From the NCBI RefSeq assembly GCF_000526335.1, contig NZ_JAFW01000001.1:1550001-1614000 (forward strand): a stretch of DNA of 64,000 bases, in the 5' to 3' direction. Below are positions 8,604-16,995 of the stretch, piece by piece. The DNA comes from Arthrobacter sp. 31Y (GTDB lineage Bacteria; Actinomycetota; Actinomycetes; Actinomycetales; Micrococcaceae). Within the stretch, counting starts at the first letter, position 1. Each line of letters begins with the position of its first letter. The notes under the pieces were generated by a model. The model saw nothing but the letters and a program-made list of their open reading frames with translations, made no database searches and was not told the origin of the DNA. The position numbers and the translations under genes were made by a program.

Positions 8604-9845
8604 TTGAAGCAGGACCCCGCGGTCGTCGGAACGCCATCACCCGAGGCGTCGCGCGTTGCCATGCAGCAACCGAAGAAGATCCCATGGGGCGGCCTGTTGG
8701 TGCTGGCGGCCGCCGGCTTCACTGCCGTCACCACAGAACTCCTGCCATCGGGCCTGCTCCCCCAAATCAGCCGTGATCTGGGTGTGGACGAATCGGCCGT
8801 GGGTTCTCTGACTGCGGTCTACGCAGCGATCATCGTTTTTACCGCCCTGCCGCTTTCCCGGTTCCTCGCTGGACGGGTTCCCCGCAAGACTCTGCTGATC
8901 GCCACCGTGCTGGCTTTCGCACTCAGCAACATCTTCCTCGCCCTGAGTCCGACACTGGGCTGGGCCATCGGGGCGCGACTCCTTGGCGGCATCGCCCACG
9001 GCATGCTGTGGTCAAGCATGGCGCCATATGTGGCCCGTATCGTTCCCGCTCATTCCGTAGGCAAAGCCATGGCTGTGGTCTTCAGCGGCAACAGCATCGC
9101 ATTGGCCGTTGGCGCCCCTATCGGAACGTTGATGGGTTCCCTCATGACCTGGCGGGCCTCGTTCCTGGTCTTGGCGGGAGTAGGTGTCCTGCTGGCTGCA
9201 CTGGCTTTCTGGCTCCTCCCCGGCGCCCATGACCAAGCCAGCCAAAAGACCCCTTCCCTCCGGGCAGCCATGAAACTGCCGGGCGTCGTAGCCATCGCCA
9301 TCGCATGGCCTCTCTTGTTGCTGGCCCATTTCACGCTCTTCACGTACGTAGCGCCGTTCCTCCTCGCTTCAGGATTGCCGGAATCCGCCACGAGTCTCTC
9401 CCTGTCCGTGGTGGGAATTGCCAGCCTGGTGGGTATCTGGATTGCCGGTATGACCGCTGACTCCCGCCCGCGCACCTCGGTGATTGCCGCCGTCGTACTT
9501 TTGACGCTGGCGTTCGCCCTGCTTCCTGCGCTGGGCGGCACCTGGGTTGGTGCGTTCGGTCTGATGACGCTGTGGGGCATTGCTTTCGGCGCGGTGGGTA
9601 TCTACAACCAAGCGGCGATCCTTCGTGCGGGCGGCGAGCACAAAGATGCTGCAAACGGTCTCACTGTGGTGACCATCCAGCTGGGGATCGCCGTCGGTGC
9701 TGTCTACGGCGCGTTCGCCCTCACCACCGTGGGCGCCCAATTGGTGCCCTTGGCCGCTGCCTTGCCCACGGCGATTGCCTTGGTGATCATCATCGCCAGC
9801 CGCCGCGGAGGCTACCCGGCCGGGCCCCGGGAGAAGCGCCGTTAA
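8604..9845 (+). CDS. MFS exporter, DHA1/AraJ-like
   Basis: 413-residue membrane protein with about 12 hydrophobic helices of the drug/sugar-efflux DHA1 type. The pattern AAAGFTAVTTELLPSGLLPQISRDLGVDESAVG at the start and FLAGRVPRKTLLI after TM2 are typical of the AraJ/YdhP-like group. The TTG start at 8604 is supported by a strong AGAGGAG six bases upstream. The promoter block at 8515-8555 suggests inducible efflux shared with the aldo/keto reductase at 40771. Substrate unknown. Confidence 0.87.
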   Translation: MKQDPAVVGTPSPEASRVAMQQPKKIPWGGLLVLAAAGFTAVTTELLPSGLLPQISRDLGVDESAVGSLTAVYAAIIVFTALPLSRFLAGRVPRKTLLIATVLAFALSNIFLALSPTLGWAIGARLLGGIAHGMLWSSMAPYVARIVPAHSVGKAMAVVFSGNSIALAVGAPIGTLMGSLMTWRASFLVLAGVGVLLAALAFWLLPGAHDQASQKTPSLRAAMKLPGVVAIAIAWPLLLLAHFTLFTYVAPFLLASGLPESATSLSLSVVGIASLVGIWIAGMTADSRPRTSVIAAVVLLTLAFALLPALGGTWVGAFGLMTLWGIAFGAVGIYNQAAILRAGGEHKDAANGLTVVTIQLGIAVGAVYGAFALTTVGAQLVPLAAALPTAIALVIIIASRRGGYPAGPREKRR

Positions 9846-9894
9846 CATCCTCGAAACATGGCAGTGACGTGATCTTCACGAACTGGGGATTTCT

Positions 9895-9932
9895 GTAACT
9901 TACCTGCAACTTAGCTCTTCTGAGTCGGAAAC
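9895..9932 (+). promoter_or_regulatory. GlnR-type tandem a/b boxes upstream of amt
   Basis: GTAAC (9895-9899), N6, GCAAC (9906-9910) forms one GlnR a-b site. GAAAC at 9928-9932 lies exactly 22 bp after GCAAC, in phase for a second site whose a-half (9917-9921, CTTCT) is degenerate. The 11-bp phasing and the position about 55 bp before the ammonium channel gene match GlnR sites known in other actinobacteria. Confidence 0.65.
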
Positions 9933-9985
9933 ATAGCTCACCGAATATTGATCGGGGGGTTGGACTCAATGAGAAGGGAACGCAG

Positions 9986-11311
9986 GTGGAGATCTCTGCG
10001 CAACACGTCTGGATGATGTTGTCGGCGGCAATGGTGCTGTTCATGACCCCCGGCCTCGGCCTGTTTTACGGTGGTATGACCCGCGCCAAAGCAGCGCTCA
10101 ACATGATCATGATGAGCTTCATCTCGGCGGGCATCGTCGGCGTGGTGTGGGTCCTGTGGGGCTACTCCATGACCACCGGCGAAGGTTTCCTCGGCCTGTT
10201 CGGCAACCCCTTCGCACACTTCGGCCTGCAGGATCTGATCGGTTCGCCCGATCTCATCAAGGCAGGCTTCGCTGCCACCTTCGCCATCATCACCGTGGCC
10301 CTGATCAGCGGAGCCATTGCCGACCGCGCCAAGTTCGGCGCGTGGGCAGTGTTCGTACCGATCTGGATCACCGTGGTGTACTGCCCGCTCGCCTATATGA
10401 TCTGGGGCGGTGGCCTCATGAGCGCAGGTGGTGCCGTTACTCAAGTCTTCGGCCAGGTCATCGACTTCGCCGGTGGCGCAGTGGTTGAGGTCAGTTCCGG
10501 AACCGCCGCTTTCGTCCTCGCATTGATCGTGGGAAAGCGTCACGGATTCGCCAAAGACCCCAACCACCGCCCGCACAACGTCCCGTTCATCATGATCGGC
10601 GCCGCCATTCTCTGGTTCGGCTGGTTCGGATTCAACGGCGGCGCAGCAACCACCGCCGAGCAAGCCGGGCTCATCTGGATCAACACCCTGGTCACACCGG
10701 CGGCCGCAATGCTGAGCTGGCTTGTTGTGGAGAAAATCCGTCACGGGCACCCGACCTCGCTGGGTGCGGCTTCCGGCGTCGTGGCCGGCTTGGTTGCCAT
10801 CACACCTTCCTGCGCCAACATCAGCCCGCTCGCTGCCCTCGGCCTTGGCCTCGTTGCCGGCGCCGCCTGCGCCGTGTTCGTTGACCTGAAGTACAAGTTC
10901 GGCTTCGACGACTCCCTGGACGTGGTGGGCGTGCACTTCGGCGCCGGCGTCATCGGCACGCTCTCCTTGGGCTTCATCGCGTTCCCCACCGAGGGCACGG
11001 CCGGCGGCCTCCTTTACGGTGGCGGCCCTCAGCAGCTCATTGCCCAGACAGTTGCCGTGCTGATCACCATCGCCTTGTCCGGTTTGGGCACGCTGGTGAT
11101 TGGCCGGGTCATCCACAAAACCATCGGCTTCCGGGTCCCCTTGGAGCACGAAGTCACCGGCGTGGACCTCACCCAGCACGCCGAGTCCGCCTACGAATTC
11201 GGCCTCACCGCCCACGGCCACTTCCGTCAGCAGCAGGCTCACCTCTCTGCCCTGATCGGCCGGAAGCCGGCTCCCGCTGCCCCCGAGGCCAAGGAAGACA
11301 GCTTCGCCTAA
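9986..11311 (+). CDS. amt: ammonium transporter (Amt/MEP/Rh family)
   Basis: 441-residue channel for ammonium/ammonia uptake with about 11 transmembrane helices. Family hallmarks are seen: MTPGLGLFYGGMTRAKAALN near the start, the D160-type region FAGGAVVEVSSGTAAF, and the pore-lining histidines in DVVGVHFGAG. The GTG start is preceded by GAAGGGA. No glnK/glnB follows; a strong terminator closes the transcript, so this copy is monocistronic rather than part of an amtB-glnK operon. The GlnR-type boxes upstream suggest nitrogen-limited expression. Confidence 0.95.
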   Translation: MEISAQHVWMMLSAAMVLFMTPGLGLFYGGMTRAKAALNMIMMSFISAGIVGVVWVLWGYSMTTGEGFLGLFGNPFAHFGLQDLIGSPDLIKAGFAATFAIITVALISGAIADRAKFGAWAVFVPIWITVVYCPLAYMIWGGGLMSAGGAVTQVFGQVIDFAGGAVVEVSSGTAAFVLALIVGKRHGFAKDPNHRPHNVPFIMIGAAILWFGWFGFNGGAATTAEQAGLIWINTLVTPAAAMLSWLVVEKIRHGHPTSLGAASGVVAGLVAITPSCANISPLAALGLGLVAGAACAVFVDLKYKFGFDDSLDVVGVHFGAGVIGTLSLGFIAFPTEGTAGGLLYGGGPQQLIAQTVAVLITIALSGLGTLVIGRVIHKTIGFRVPLEHEVTGVDLTQHAESAYEFGLTAHGHFRQQQAHLSALIGRKPAPAAPEAKEDSFA

Positions 11312-11323
11312 AAGCCTCACACG

Positions 11324-11375
11324 CAGAACAGCAGCCGACGGCGGAACATGGGTTTCGCCGTCGGCTGCTGTTCTG
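11324..11375. terminator. bidirectional hairpin between amt and the DUF1992 gene
   Basis: A perfect 20-bp inverted repeat (11324-11343 with 11356-11375) encloses a 12-base loop. It lies between two convergent genes, just after the amt stop and ahead of the DUF1992 stop. Confidence 0.9.
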
Positions 11376-11382
11376 TGCCGCC

Positions 11383-11979
11383 TTACCCGGAGCCGTTCCA
11401 GAGGCGCTGCCACCAGGTTCGCTTGGTTTCTCGTGTGGGTTCCGGATCCGGCGGGGATGCAGCAGCTCTGCGCCCGCGCCATCGTTCCAGCTCTGCCTCT
11501 ACGTCGCGGAGCTTGGTGACCACGGGTGGGCCACCTTGGAGTTGCCTGCGGGCCTCGATAACCCGTTTGTTGAAGTCTTCGAGGATGTCCCGGGCTTGTT
11601 TCTCGGTGTACTGCTGGTCCAGCTTGGCGTCGAGCTCCGAGTCCTCGATCCGCAGCAGAATGGCGGGCGGTCCCATCCCACTGAGCCGTTCACGCTGAAT
11701 GAGCCCCTTGACCCACCAGTCGGGATCGTAGTGGTCCCCCAGACCGGGGATTGGCTTGCCGGCGTACTTGAGGTTGTCGAACTTGCCCTGTTTTTGGGCG
11801 TCCCTGATGAGGTACTCAACCCGAGCTGCGTCGTCTACTTTCCGGCGCTTCTCGCGTTCTTGGGCATCCGCGGCCTCGAGTTCTGCATCTTCCTCGGCGT
11901 TCCCACCCCAGGACCGCACGGCCCGCAGCTCCGCACCCCGCTCGAGTTTCCGTCTGAAGGCGTTGTTCTCGGCGCTCAC
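11383..11979 (-). CDS. DUF1992 (DnaJ-C28-like) domain protein
   Basis: 198-residue soluble protein. The DUF1992 core is around residues 50-120: a conserved YLIRDAQKQGKFDNLKYAGK followed by GKPIPGL and DPDWWVKG. A helical, charged C-terminal part follows, ending WWQRLWNGSG. DUF1992 proteins are widespread but functionally poorly defined; the domain was first noted in DNAJC28 homologues. The GTG start is preceded by AAGGAGG. Transcribed convergently with amt. Confidence 0.85.
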   Translation of the reverse strand: MSAENNAFRRKLERGAELRAVRSWGGNAEEDAELEAADAQEREKRRKVDDAARVEYLIRDAQKQGKFDNLKYAGKPIPGLGDHYDPDWWVKGLIQRERLSGMGPPAILLRIEDSELDAKLDQQYTEKQARDILEDFNKRVIEARRQLQGGPPVVTKLRDVEAELERWRGRRAAASPPDPEPTRETKRTWWQRLWNGSG

Positions 11980-12101
11980 GTTCCCGCCACCTCCTTACAC
12001 GGCAGCCCTTGCCTGCCGGACATCGTGGTTTCTGAATCCAGTATTACGCACGCTGCTCTTGGGTGGCCCGGGCCTCCACCACCCACTCTAAAAATGGACC
12101 A

Positions 12102-12135
12102 GCCCTGACACGCCGTGGAAGCGGAGTGTCGGGGC
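12102..12135 (-). terminator. probable terminator of the SulP-carbonic anhydrase gene
   Basis: GCCCTGACAC (12102-12111) pairs with GTGTCGGGGC (12126-12135), with one G-T pair. On the minus strand a T-rich run (ATTTTTA, around 12089-12095) follows. It lies about 70 bp past the SulP stop. The rest of 11980-12203 shows no gene. Confidence 0.65.
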
Positions 12136-12203
12136 TGTTGTCCGCCCAAAGTGGGTGGATGCGGCCCGGCGGACCGTGGAGCCGCGGCGGCCGGCGGCCG
12201 GAT

Positions 12204-14474
12204 CTACGCGCGAACCGCCATGCTCGGGTCCAGTTGCTCGATGCCCTCCGGTGTCACCAGGACGACCCGTGCCGTGCAAATGTCGTAGAACAAGCCAGTG
12301 GCCTCCAGCTGACCGGATGCCAGGGCCGGGCCGGTAACCGGGTGTTCTTCCAGCTTCCGGAGTTGGAGGGCCACGTTGACCATGCTCAATTGGTCGAGCC
12401 GGCTGTAACCCTCAGCAGCAGCGGCAACCCCTACAGGGTGGCTGGCCAGCAGGGCAGAGTAGCTAGGCCGGGCGTGCTCCAGCCACGTATCAAAGCCTTT
12501 GCCCATGCCCGGCGAGGCCCCCTCAGCATCGGCAATGACAGCTTTCATCGCACCGCAGTTGGAGTGCCCACAGATCACGATCGAGTCCACGGACAATCCC
12601 TTGACTGCGAAGGACAGGGCGGAGTCGATCGAAGCATCGCTGCCGTCATTGCACACCACGTTGCCGATGTTCCGGAGCGTGAGGAGATCGCCGGGACCAC
12701 TGCTGGTGATCAGGTTCGGATTCACCCGCGAGTCCACGCAAGCCACAAAGAGCGTGTCCGGATTCTGTCCTTCGGTGAGGTCCTGAACCAGGGGTCGGAC
12801 CTTGTCCGCGTGCCGCCGATGATACTTGTCGATGCCCAGGAGGATTGACCGCAGCGGCAGCCGCCCGGCGTCGTCGTCAGCTGGGGTGGCCCCGGAAGGC
12901 AACCAGGACGTGCGGGGCGGCAGCGGGAACTCGCGAGGGTCCTGGCGCTGTGGGGTGTTGTCCTCGGCGTCGCTGAATGCCGTGGTGCCGTGTTCTTCGA
13001 GAATCACGGACGCGCCGGTGTTGCGCTGCTGCTTCTGCCACGCGACCAAGGCTTCGCGGAAGGCGTGGTCAAGGTAGTCGGCGTTAAGTTCGACTACGAC
13101 GTCATGGCCTTCGGGCACGGAATGGAGGACACGGTTGAGTCGGGGCAGCGCGAAGAAGCTGCACGAGCCGGCTATGGTCACGCGCCATGGCAGCGACTCA
13201 GCGGAGGGGGCATGCGCTTGGATTTGTGCCCGGAGCACACGCCACAGCACGCAGAGGGCGGCCAGTGCGAGGCCAATGATGACGCCTTCCAGGAGGTTGA
13301 GGGCCACCACGCAGACCAAGGTGACGCTGTAGACGAGGAGGTCGCCGGTGCGGAGGCTGGTGCGGATGTCCGCGACTTTGATGAGCTTGGCGCCGATCAC
13401 CAGCAGAAGCCCGGCGAGCACGGACAACGGAATCAGTTGGATGAGGCCGGCAAAGAGAGCGGAGAACACCAGGACCCATACGCCATGCAGGATGGCTGAG
13501 CTGCGGCTGGCGGCGCCCGCTTCAACGTTGGTGGCGCTGCGGACGATTACGCCTGTCACGGGGAGGCCGCCGAGCATGCCGGAGACGACGTTCGCGGAGC
13601 CTTGGCCCACGAGTTCCCGGTTGAGGTTGGTGCGCGAGCCACCCATTTTGTCTACGGCGACGGCTGACAGGAGCGACTCGATGCTCGCGATCAGGGCCAC
13701 CGTGATGACAGCCATGGCAGCGGCGCGCCAGTTCCCGTCGGGCAAGGTGGGAAGTGCGATTGCGTCGAAGATGGAGCCGCTGAAGCTGATGCGCTCCACA
13801 CTTGGCGCAACCGCGACGGACAGTGCTGTCACCGCGACGACGGCGGCCAGCGGCCCGGGGATTTTCCGCACCGCGGCTGGGAGGAACTTCCACGTCAGCA
13901 GAATTGCGACGACGGCCAGCCCAAGGAGCGCCGAGTGCAGCTCTACGTTGGTGATGGCGGCGGGAAGGCCTGTGAGGTTTTCGATGGCGGACCCAGCAGC
14001 TTGACCGCCGAGGAGCACATGAAGTTGCTGCAGGATGATGGTGATGCCGATGCCCGCGAGCATCGCTTTGACCACCACGGGCGAGACCGCCAGCGCCGCC
14101 CGGCCAATGCGGCTAACGCCCATGAGCAGCTGCACGACGCCGGCAGCAGCGGTGATTGCGCATGTCACCTGCCAGCCGAACTCATCTACAAGACCGGCAA
14201 CGACGACGGTCAGCCCGGCGGCCGGGCCGCTCACCTGCAGTGGGGAGCCACCCAGGCTGCCTGCAACGATTCCTCCGACGGCCGCGGCAATGAGACCGGC
14301 CATGATCGGAGCACCTGAGGCGGCGGCGATGCCAAGGGAAAGCGGGAGTGCCACGAGAAAGACGACGAGCGATGCCGGAACGTCTGCACCAAGGTTGCTG
14401 AGGAAGGTGGGTTTCCTTCCCGGCGGGCTGTGTGAGTCGGCGGGAACGGTGGCGGATTGATTGGGCTGCGGCAT
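12204..14474 (-). CDS. SulP-family anion transporter fused to STAS and beta-carbonic anhydrase
   Basis: 756-residue three-part protein. Residues about 20-410 form a SulP transporter domain with 10-14 hydrophobic segments. Residues about 420-510 look like a STAS domain. Residues about 545-750 are a beta-class carbonic anhydrase with zinc-site motifs CVDSRV and GHSNCGAMKA. Such fusions are thought to import bicarbonate (or sulfate) and equilibrate it with CO2 at the membrane, supplying carboxylases. The ATG is preceded by AGGAGAACC. It stands alone, with a 271-bp promoter region (14475-14745) that holds no gene. Confidence 0.93.
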   Translation of the reverse strand: MPQPNQSATVPADSHSPPGRKPTFLSNLGADVPASLVVFLVALPLSLGIAAASGAPIMAGLIAAAVGGIVAGSLGGSPLQVSGPAAGLTVVVAGLVDEFGWQVTCAITAAAGVVQLLMGVSRIGRAALAVSPVVVKAMLAGIGITIILQQLHVLLGGQAAGSAIENLTGLPAAITNVELHSALLGLAVVAILLTWKFLPAAVRKIPGPLAAVVAVTALSVAVAPSVERISFSGSIFDAIALPTLPDGNWRAAAMAVITVALIASIESLLSAVAVDKMGGSRTNLNRELVGQGSANVVSGMLGGLPVTGVIVRSATNVEAGAASRSSAILHGVWVLVFSALFAGLIQLIPLSVLAGLLLVIGAKLIKVADIRTSLRTGDLLVYSVTLVCVVALNLLEGVIIGLALAALCVLWRVLRAQIQAHAPSAESLPWRVTIAGSCSFFALPRLNRVLHSVPEGHDVVVELNADYLDHAFREALVAWQKQQRNTGASVILEEHGTTAFSDAEDNTPQRQDPREFPLPPRTSWLPSGATPADDDAGRLPLRSILLGIDKYHRRHADKVRPLVQDLTEGQNPDTLFVACVDSRVNPNLITSSGPGDLLTLRNIGNVVCNDGSDASIDSALSFAVKGLSVDSIVICGHSNCGAMKAVIADAEGASPGMGKGFDTWLEHARPSYSALLASHPVGVAAAAEGYSRLDQLSMVNVALQLRKLEEHPVTGPALASGQLEATGLFYDICTARVVLVTPEGIEQLDPSMAVRA

Positions 14475-14766
14475 TGGTTCTCCTAGCTCGGACTACTGAC
14501 CCTTCCAAGCTACGGAACCTGTCACCGTTAATGACAACAAGATGTGACAAGCGTGACAAAAGCTGTGAAGATGCTCTTCATATTGGGACCAATGGGAACT
14601 TTGGCGGGGGTGGAGCGCGTTGGGGGTCCGAAGCTTTGGCCGCTTGGATGAAACATTGGGACCCGGATCACAATCGAAGCGCGGCGAGCTGTAAACTTCG
14701 CTGGTTGAAGCGATAGTCGCGAATCGAATTATTGGGGGTTGAGCCTTGGATGCTCGGGGTATATCC

Positions 14767-16893
14767 ATGTCTTTTGTCGGTGCAACGGGGAGGCGTCTTG
14801 CTGCTGGGCTGCTGGTCTTGCTGACGACGGCGACAGTCCTCGTCGGAGTTGGAGCCGGGCCGGCGCAGGCTGACATCCTGACTGACCAAAAGTTCAAGGG
14901 CAGCATGCCAATAGACGAAGTGCTGAATGCCAGGACCAACAAGATCTACGTGACGAATTACACCGCCAAGTCGGTGATGGTCATTGATGGACACACCATG
15001 ACCGCGAAATCGATCGCTGTTACCGAGTTTCCCGCGGAAATTGCCATCAATGAAATAACCAACAAGATCTACGTCTCTCATGCCGGCAGCAACGTGGTCA
15101 CCGTAATCGACGGCGCAACTGAGATGACGACGACAATCGCACTCGCGTCGCGCCCATCGGTGCTCGCCATCAACAGCAAGACCAACAAAATCTATGTTAG
15201 CCACGGGGGCGTAGGACTGTCCGTTATCGACGGGTCCACTCGGTCAGCAACTCTTTTGCCTTCGCCCTTGGCTGTTGAATCAATGGCCGTTGATGAGGCA
15301 ACGAACAGGATCTTTGTCACGGATTGGGTCAGCAAGAAGACTGCGGTTCTCGACGGAGCCAACCACACTTTCAGCACAATTGATCTTGGATGCGTCGCCC
15401 AGTCCCTGGTATTGAATAACGTTGCCCAACAGGTTTTCTTTGCCTGCCCGGCCAACAAGGCATTCGCAGTTCTCGATGGACAAACCAATGGCGTAACCAT
15501 TGTGGGCACTGGAACGGATGCCCGCCCCAATCTCATGGCAATTAATCGCAAGGCCAACATGGTCTACGCCTCCGATCAAGGCGGCAGATTTCTCACGGCG
15601 CTCGACGGTGCCACCCTGAAAGTTACTAATACCCCGGTGGGCGACACCAACTATCAGAGCATGGCAGTCAACGAAACCACCAATAAGGTCTATGCATCTG
15701 ATCATTACAACTACCGGGTGATGGTATTTGATTCGCAGGCAAACCTTCTGGGTGACGTCCGGGACTTCAACAACCCTGCTGACCTGGCTGTGAATGAAGC
15801 GACGAACAAGATCTATGTCCTTGACTCAGGTGCCGCTGAAATTCGAATCATAGACGGTAAAAGCGTTGTACCCGTTTTTACATCGGGCACCGTTCCCAAC
15901 ACGGGCACTGTAGGAGTTCTCTACGAACACCTCTTCACGGCTTCCGGCTCGCTCGTGCCGCAGTTCAGGGTTGCCAGCGGAACATTGCCGCCGGGCCTGG
16001 CTCTGGAGGCGGGGCGAGCTGGCGGAAGGTTGTCCGGTATTCCTACGACTCCCGGGAGCTACTCGTTCCGCGTGGCTGCCAGCAATGGCTACAACCCCGA
16101 TGCAGTTAGCCCTCTGATCACCGTCACTGTCAAAGCCGCTAAGGTCAGCCGCGATTTCAATGGCGACCTCAAGCCGGATGTTCTTTCCCGTGATGAAAAT
16201 GGGAATCTGTGGCTTTACCCGGGCCAGGGTAATGGTGGCTGGCTTCCACGAGTTCATGTGGGCCAGGGCTGGAATGTGATGACATCCATCGCTGCCCCTG
16301 GAGACTTCAACGGGGACGGCAATGCCGACATTCTGGCGCGTGATGGCAACGGAGCTCTCTGGCTCTATCCAGGCAACGGCCGAAGTGGCTGGCTTGCTCG
16401 CGTTCAGGTTGGACACGGTTGGAGTCACTTCAACATGATCATCGCCGCAGGGGACCTTGACCGCAACGGCACTCCCGACCTTGTAGCTCGCGACCCCTAC
16501 GGCCAAATTTGGCATTACGGCAGCAACGGGCAGGGTGGGTGGTTGTATCCGCGCAGCATGAGCACTGGGTGGCATGCTCTTTCCTCAATCGTCGGCGCGG
16601 GAGACTTCAACAAGGACGGCAATGTAGACCTCCTGGGTTCCGACGGAGCGGGGGCACTTCAGCTTTACCCCGGCTACGTAACGGGTTATTTGGGCCCCTA
16701 CACCGTCGGCTACGGCTGGAACGCCATGACCGCAATCGTGGGCCCCGGTGACTTCAACGGCGACGGCAACGTGGACCTCCTGGCCCGTGACGCAGGCGGA
16801 GCCCTCTGGCTCTACCCCAGCAACGGCCAAGGAGGCTGGCTCCCCCGCGGCCCGGTCGGGTCCGGCTGGAACGCCATGAACCTCATCATTTAG
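14767..16893 (+). CDS. secreted protein with YVTN-type beta-propeller, putative Ig domain and FG-GAP/VCBS repeats
   Basis: About 708 residues from the ATG at 14767; an in-frame TTG at 14746 would add seven. Residues 1-35 are a signal peptide ending AGPAQA. Then come about eight propeller repeats with the recurrent phrase NKIYV / VxVIDG (about 45-370). A short putative Ig module (VPNTGTVGVLYEHLFTASGS... SYSFRVAASNG) precedes five FG-GAP-like repeats with DFNGDGNxDxLARD calcium-binding loops (about 470-708). No enzyme domain or anchor is visible. The protein is probably extracellular, adhesive or ligand-binding. Its coding region looks AT-richer than its neighbours. Confidence 0.85.
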   Translation: MSFVGATGRRLAAGLLVLLTTATVLVGVGAGPAQADILTDQKFKGSMPIDEVLNARTNKIYVTNYTAKSVMVIDGHTMTAKSIAVTEFPAEIAINEITNKIYVSHAGSNVVTVIDGATEMTTTIALASRPSVLAINSKTNKIYVSHGGVGLSVIDGSTRSATLLPSPLAVESMAVDEATNRIFVTDWVSKKTAVLDGANHTFSTIDLGCVAQSLVLNNVAQQVFFACPANKAFAVLDGQTNGVTIVGTGTDARPNLMAINRKANMVYASDQGGRFLTALDGATLKVTNTPVGDTNYQSMAVNETTNKVYASDHYNYRVMVFDSQANLLGDVRDFNNPADLAVNEATNKIYVLDSGAAEIRIIDGKSVVPVFTSGTVPNTGTVGVLYEHLFTASGSLVPQFRVASGTLPPGLALEAGRAGGRLSGIPTTPGSYSFRVAASNGYNPDAVSPLITVTVKAAKVSRDFNGDLKPDVLSRDENGNLWLYPGQGNGGWLPRVHVGQGWNVMTSIAAPGDFNGDGNADILARDGNGALWLYPGNGRSGWLARVQVGHGWSHFNMIIAAGDLDRNGTPDLVARDPYGQIWHYGSNGQGGWLYPRSMSTGWHALSSIVGAGDFNKDGNVDLLGSDGAGALQLYPGYVTGYLGPYTVGYGWNAMTAIVGPGDFNGDGNVDLLARDAGGALWLYPSNGQGGWLPRGPVGSGWNAMNLII

Positions 16894-16912
16894 CACCACA
16901 AACAGAGCAAAG

Positions 16913-16945
16913 CGGACGACGGCGGGAACCTCCCGCCGTCGTCCG
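16913..16945 (+). terminator. terminator after the propeller gene
   Basis: A 15-bp perfect inverted repeat (16913-16927 with 16931-16945) with a 3-base loop lies 20 bp after the stop codon. GTTGCTTT follows. Confidence 0.85.
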
Positions 16946-16966
16946 GTTGCTTTCCGCACACATAAC

Positions 16967-16994
16967 CTAAGGTTCCTTAGTTTAGGCTTGGCAT
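16967..16994 (+). promoter_or_regulatory. inverted repeat with iron-box-like halves upstream of the ACAD operon
   Basis: CTAAGG-TT-CCTTAG (16967-16980) is a perfect 6-bp inverted repeat about 15 bp ahead of the acyl-CoA dehydrogenase start. The overlapping stretch TTAGTTTAGGCT (16977-16988) matches 11 of 12 positions of the left part of the DtxR/IdeR iron box (TTAGGTTAGGCT). TAACCTAA just upstream matches its right end. The spacing is not canonical, so assignment to an iron regulator is tentative. Confidence 0.4.
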
Positions 16995-16995
16995 C

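Noticed and set aside
9938..11482. Long open frame (514 residues) on the minus strand opposite amt
   Set aside because: It is the antisense shadow of a clear ammonium-channel gene; its His/Asp/Gly-rich product has no family pattern and no ribosome site.
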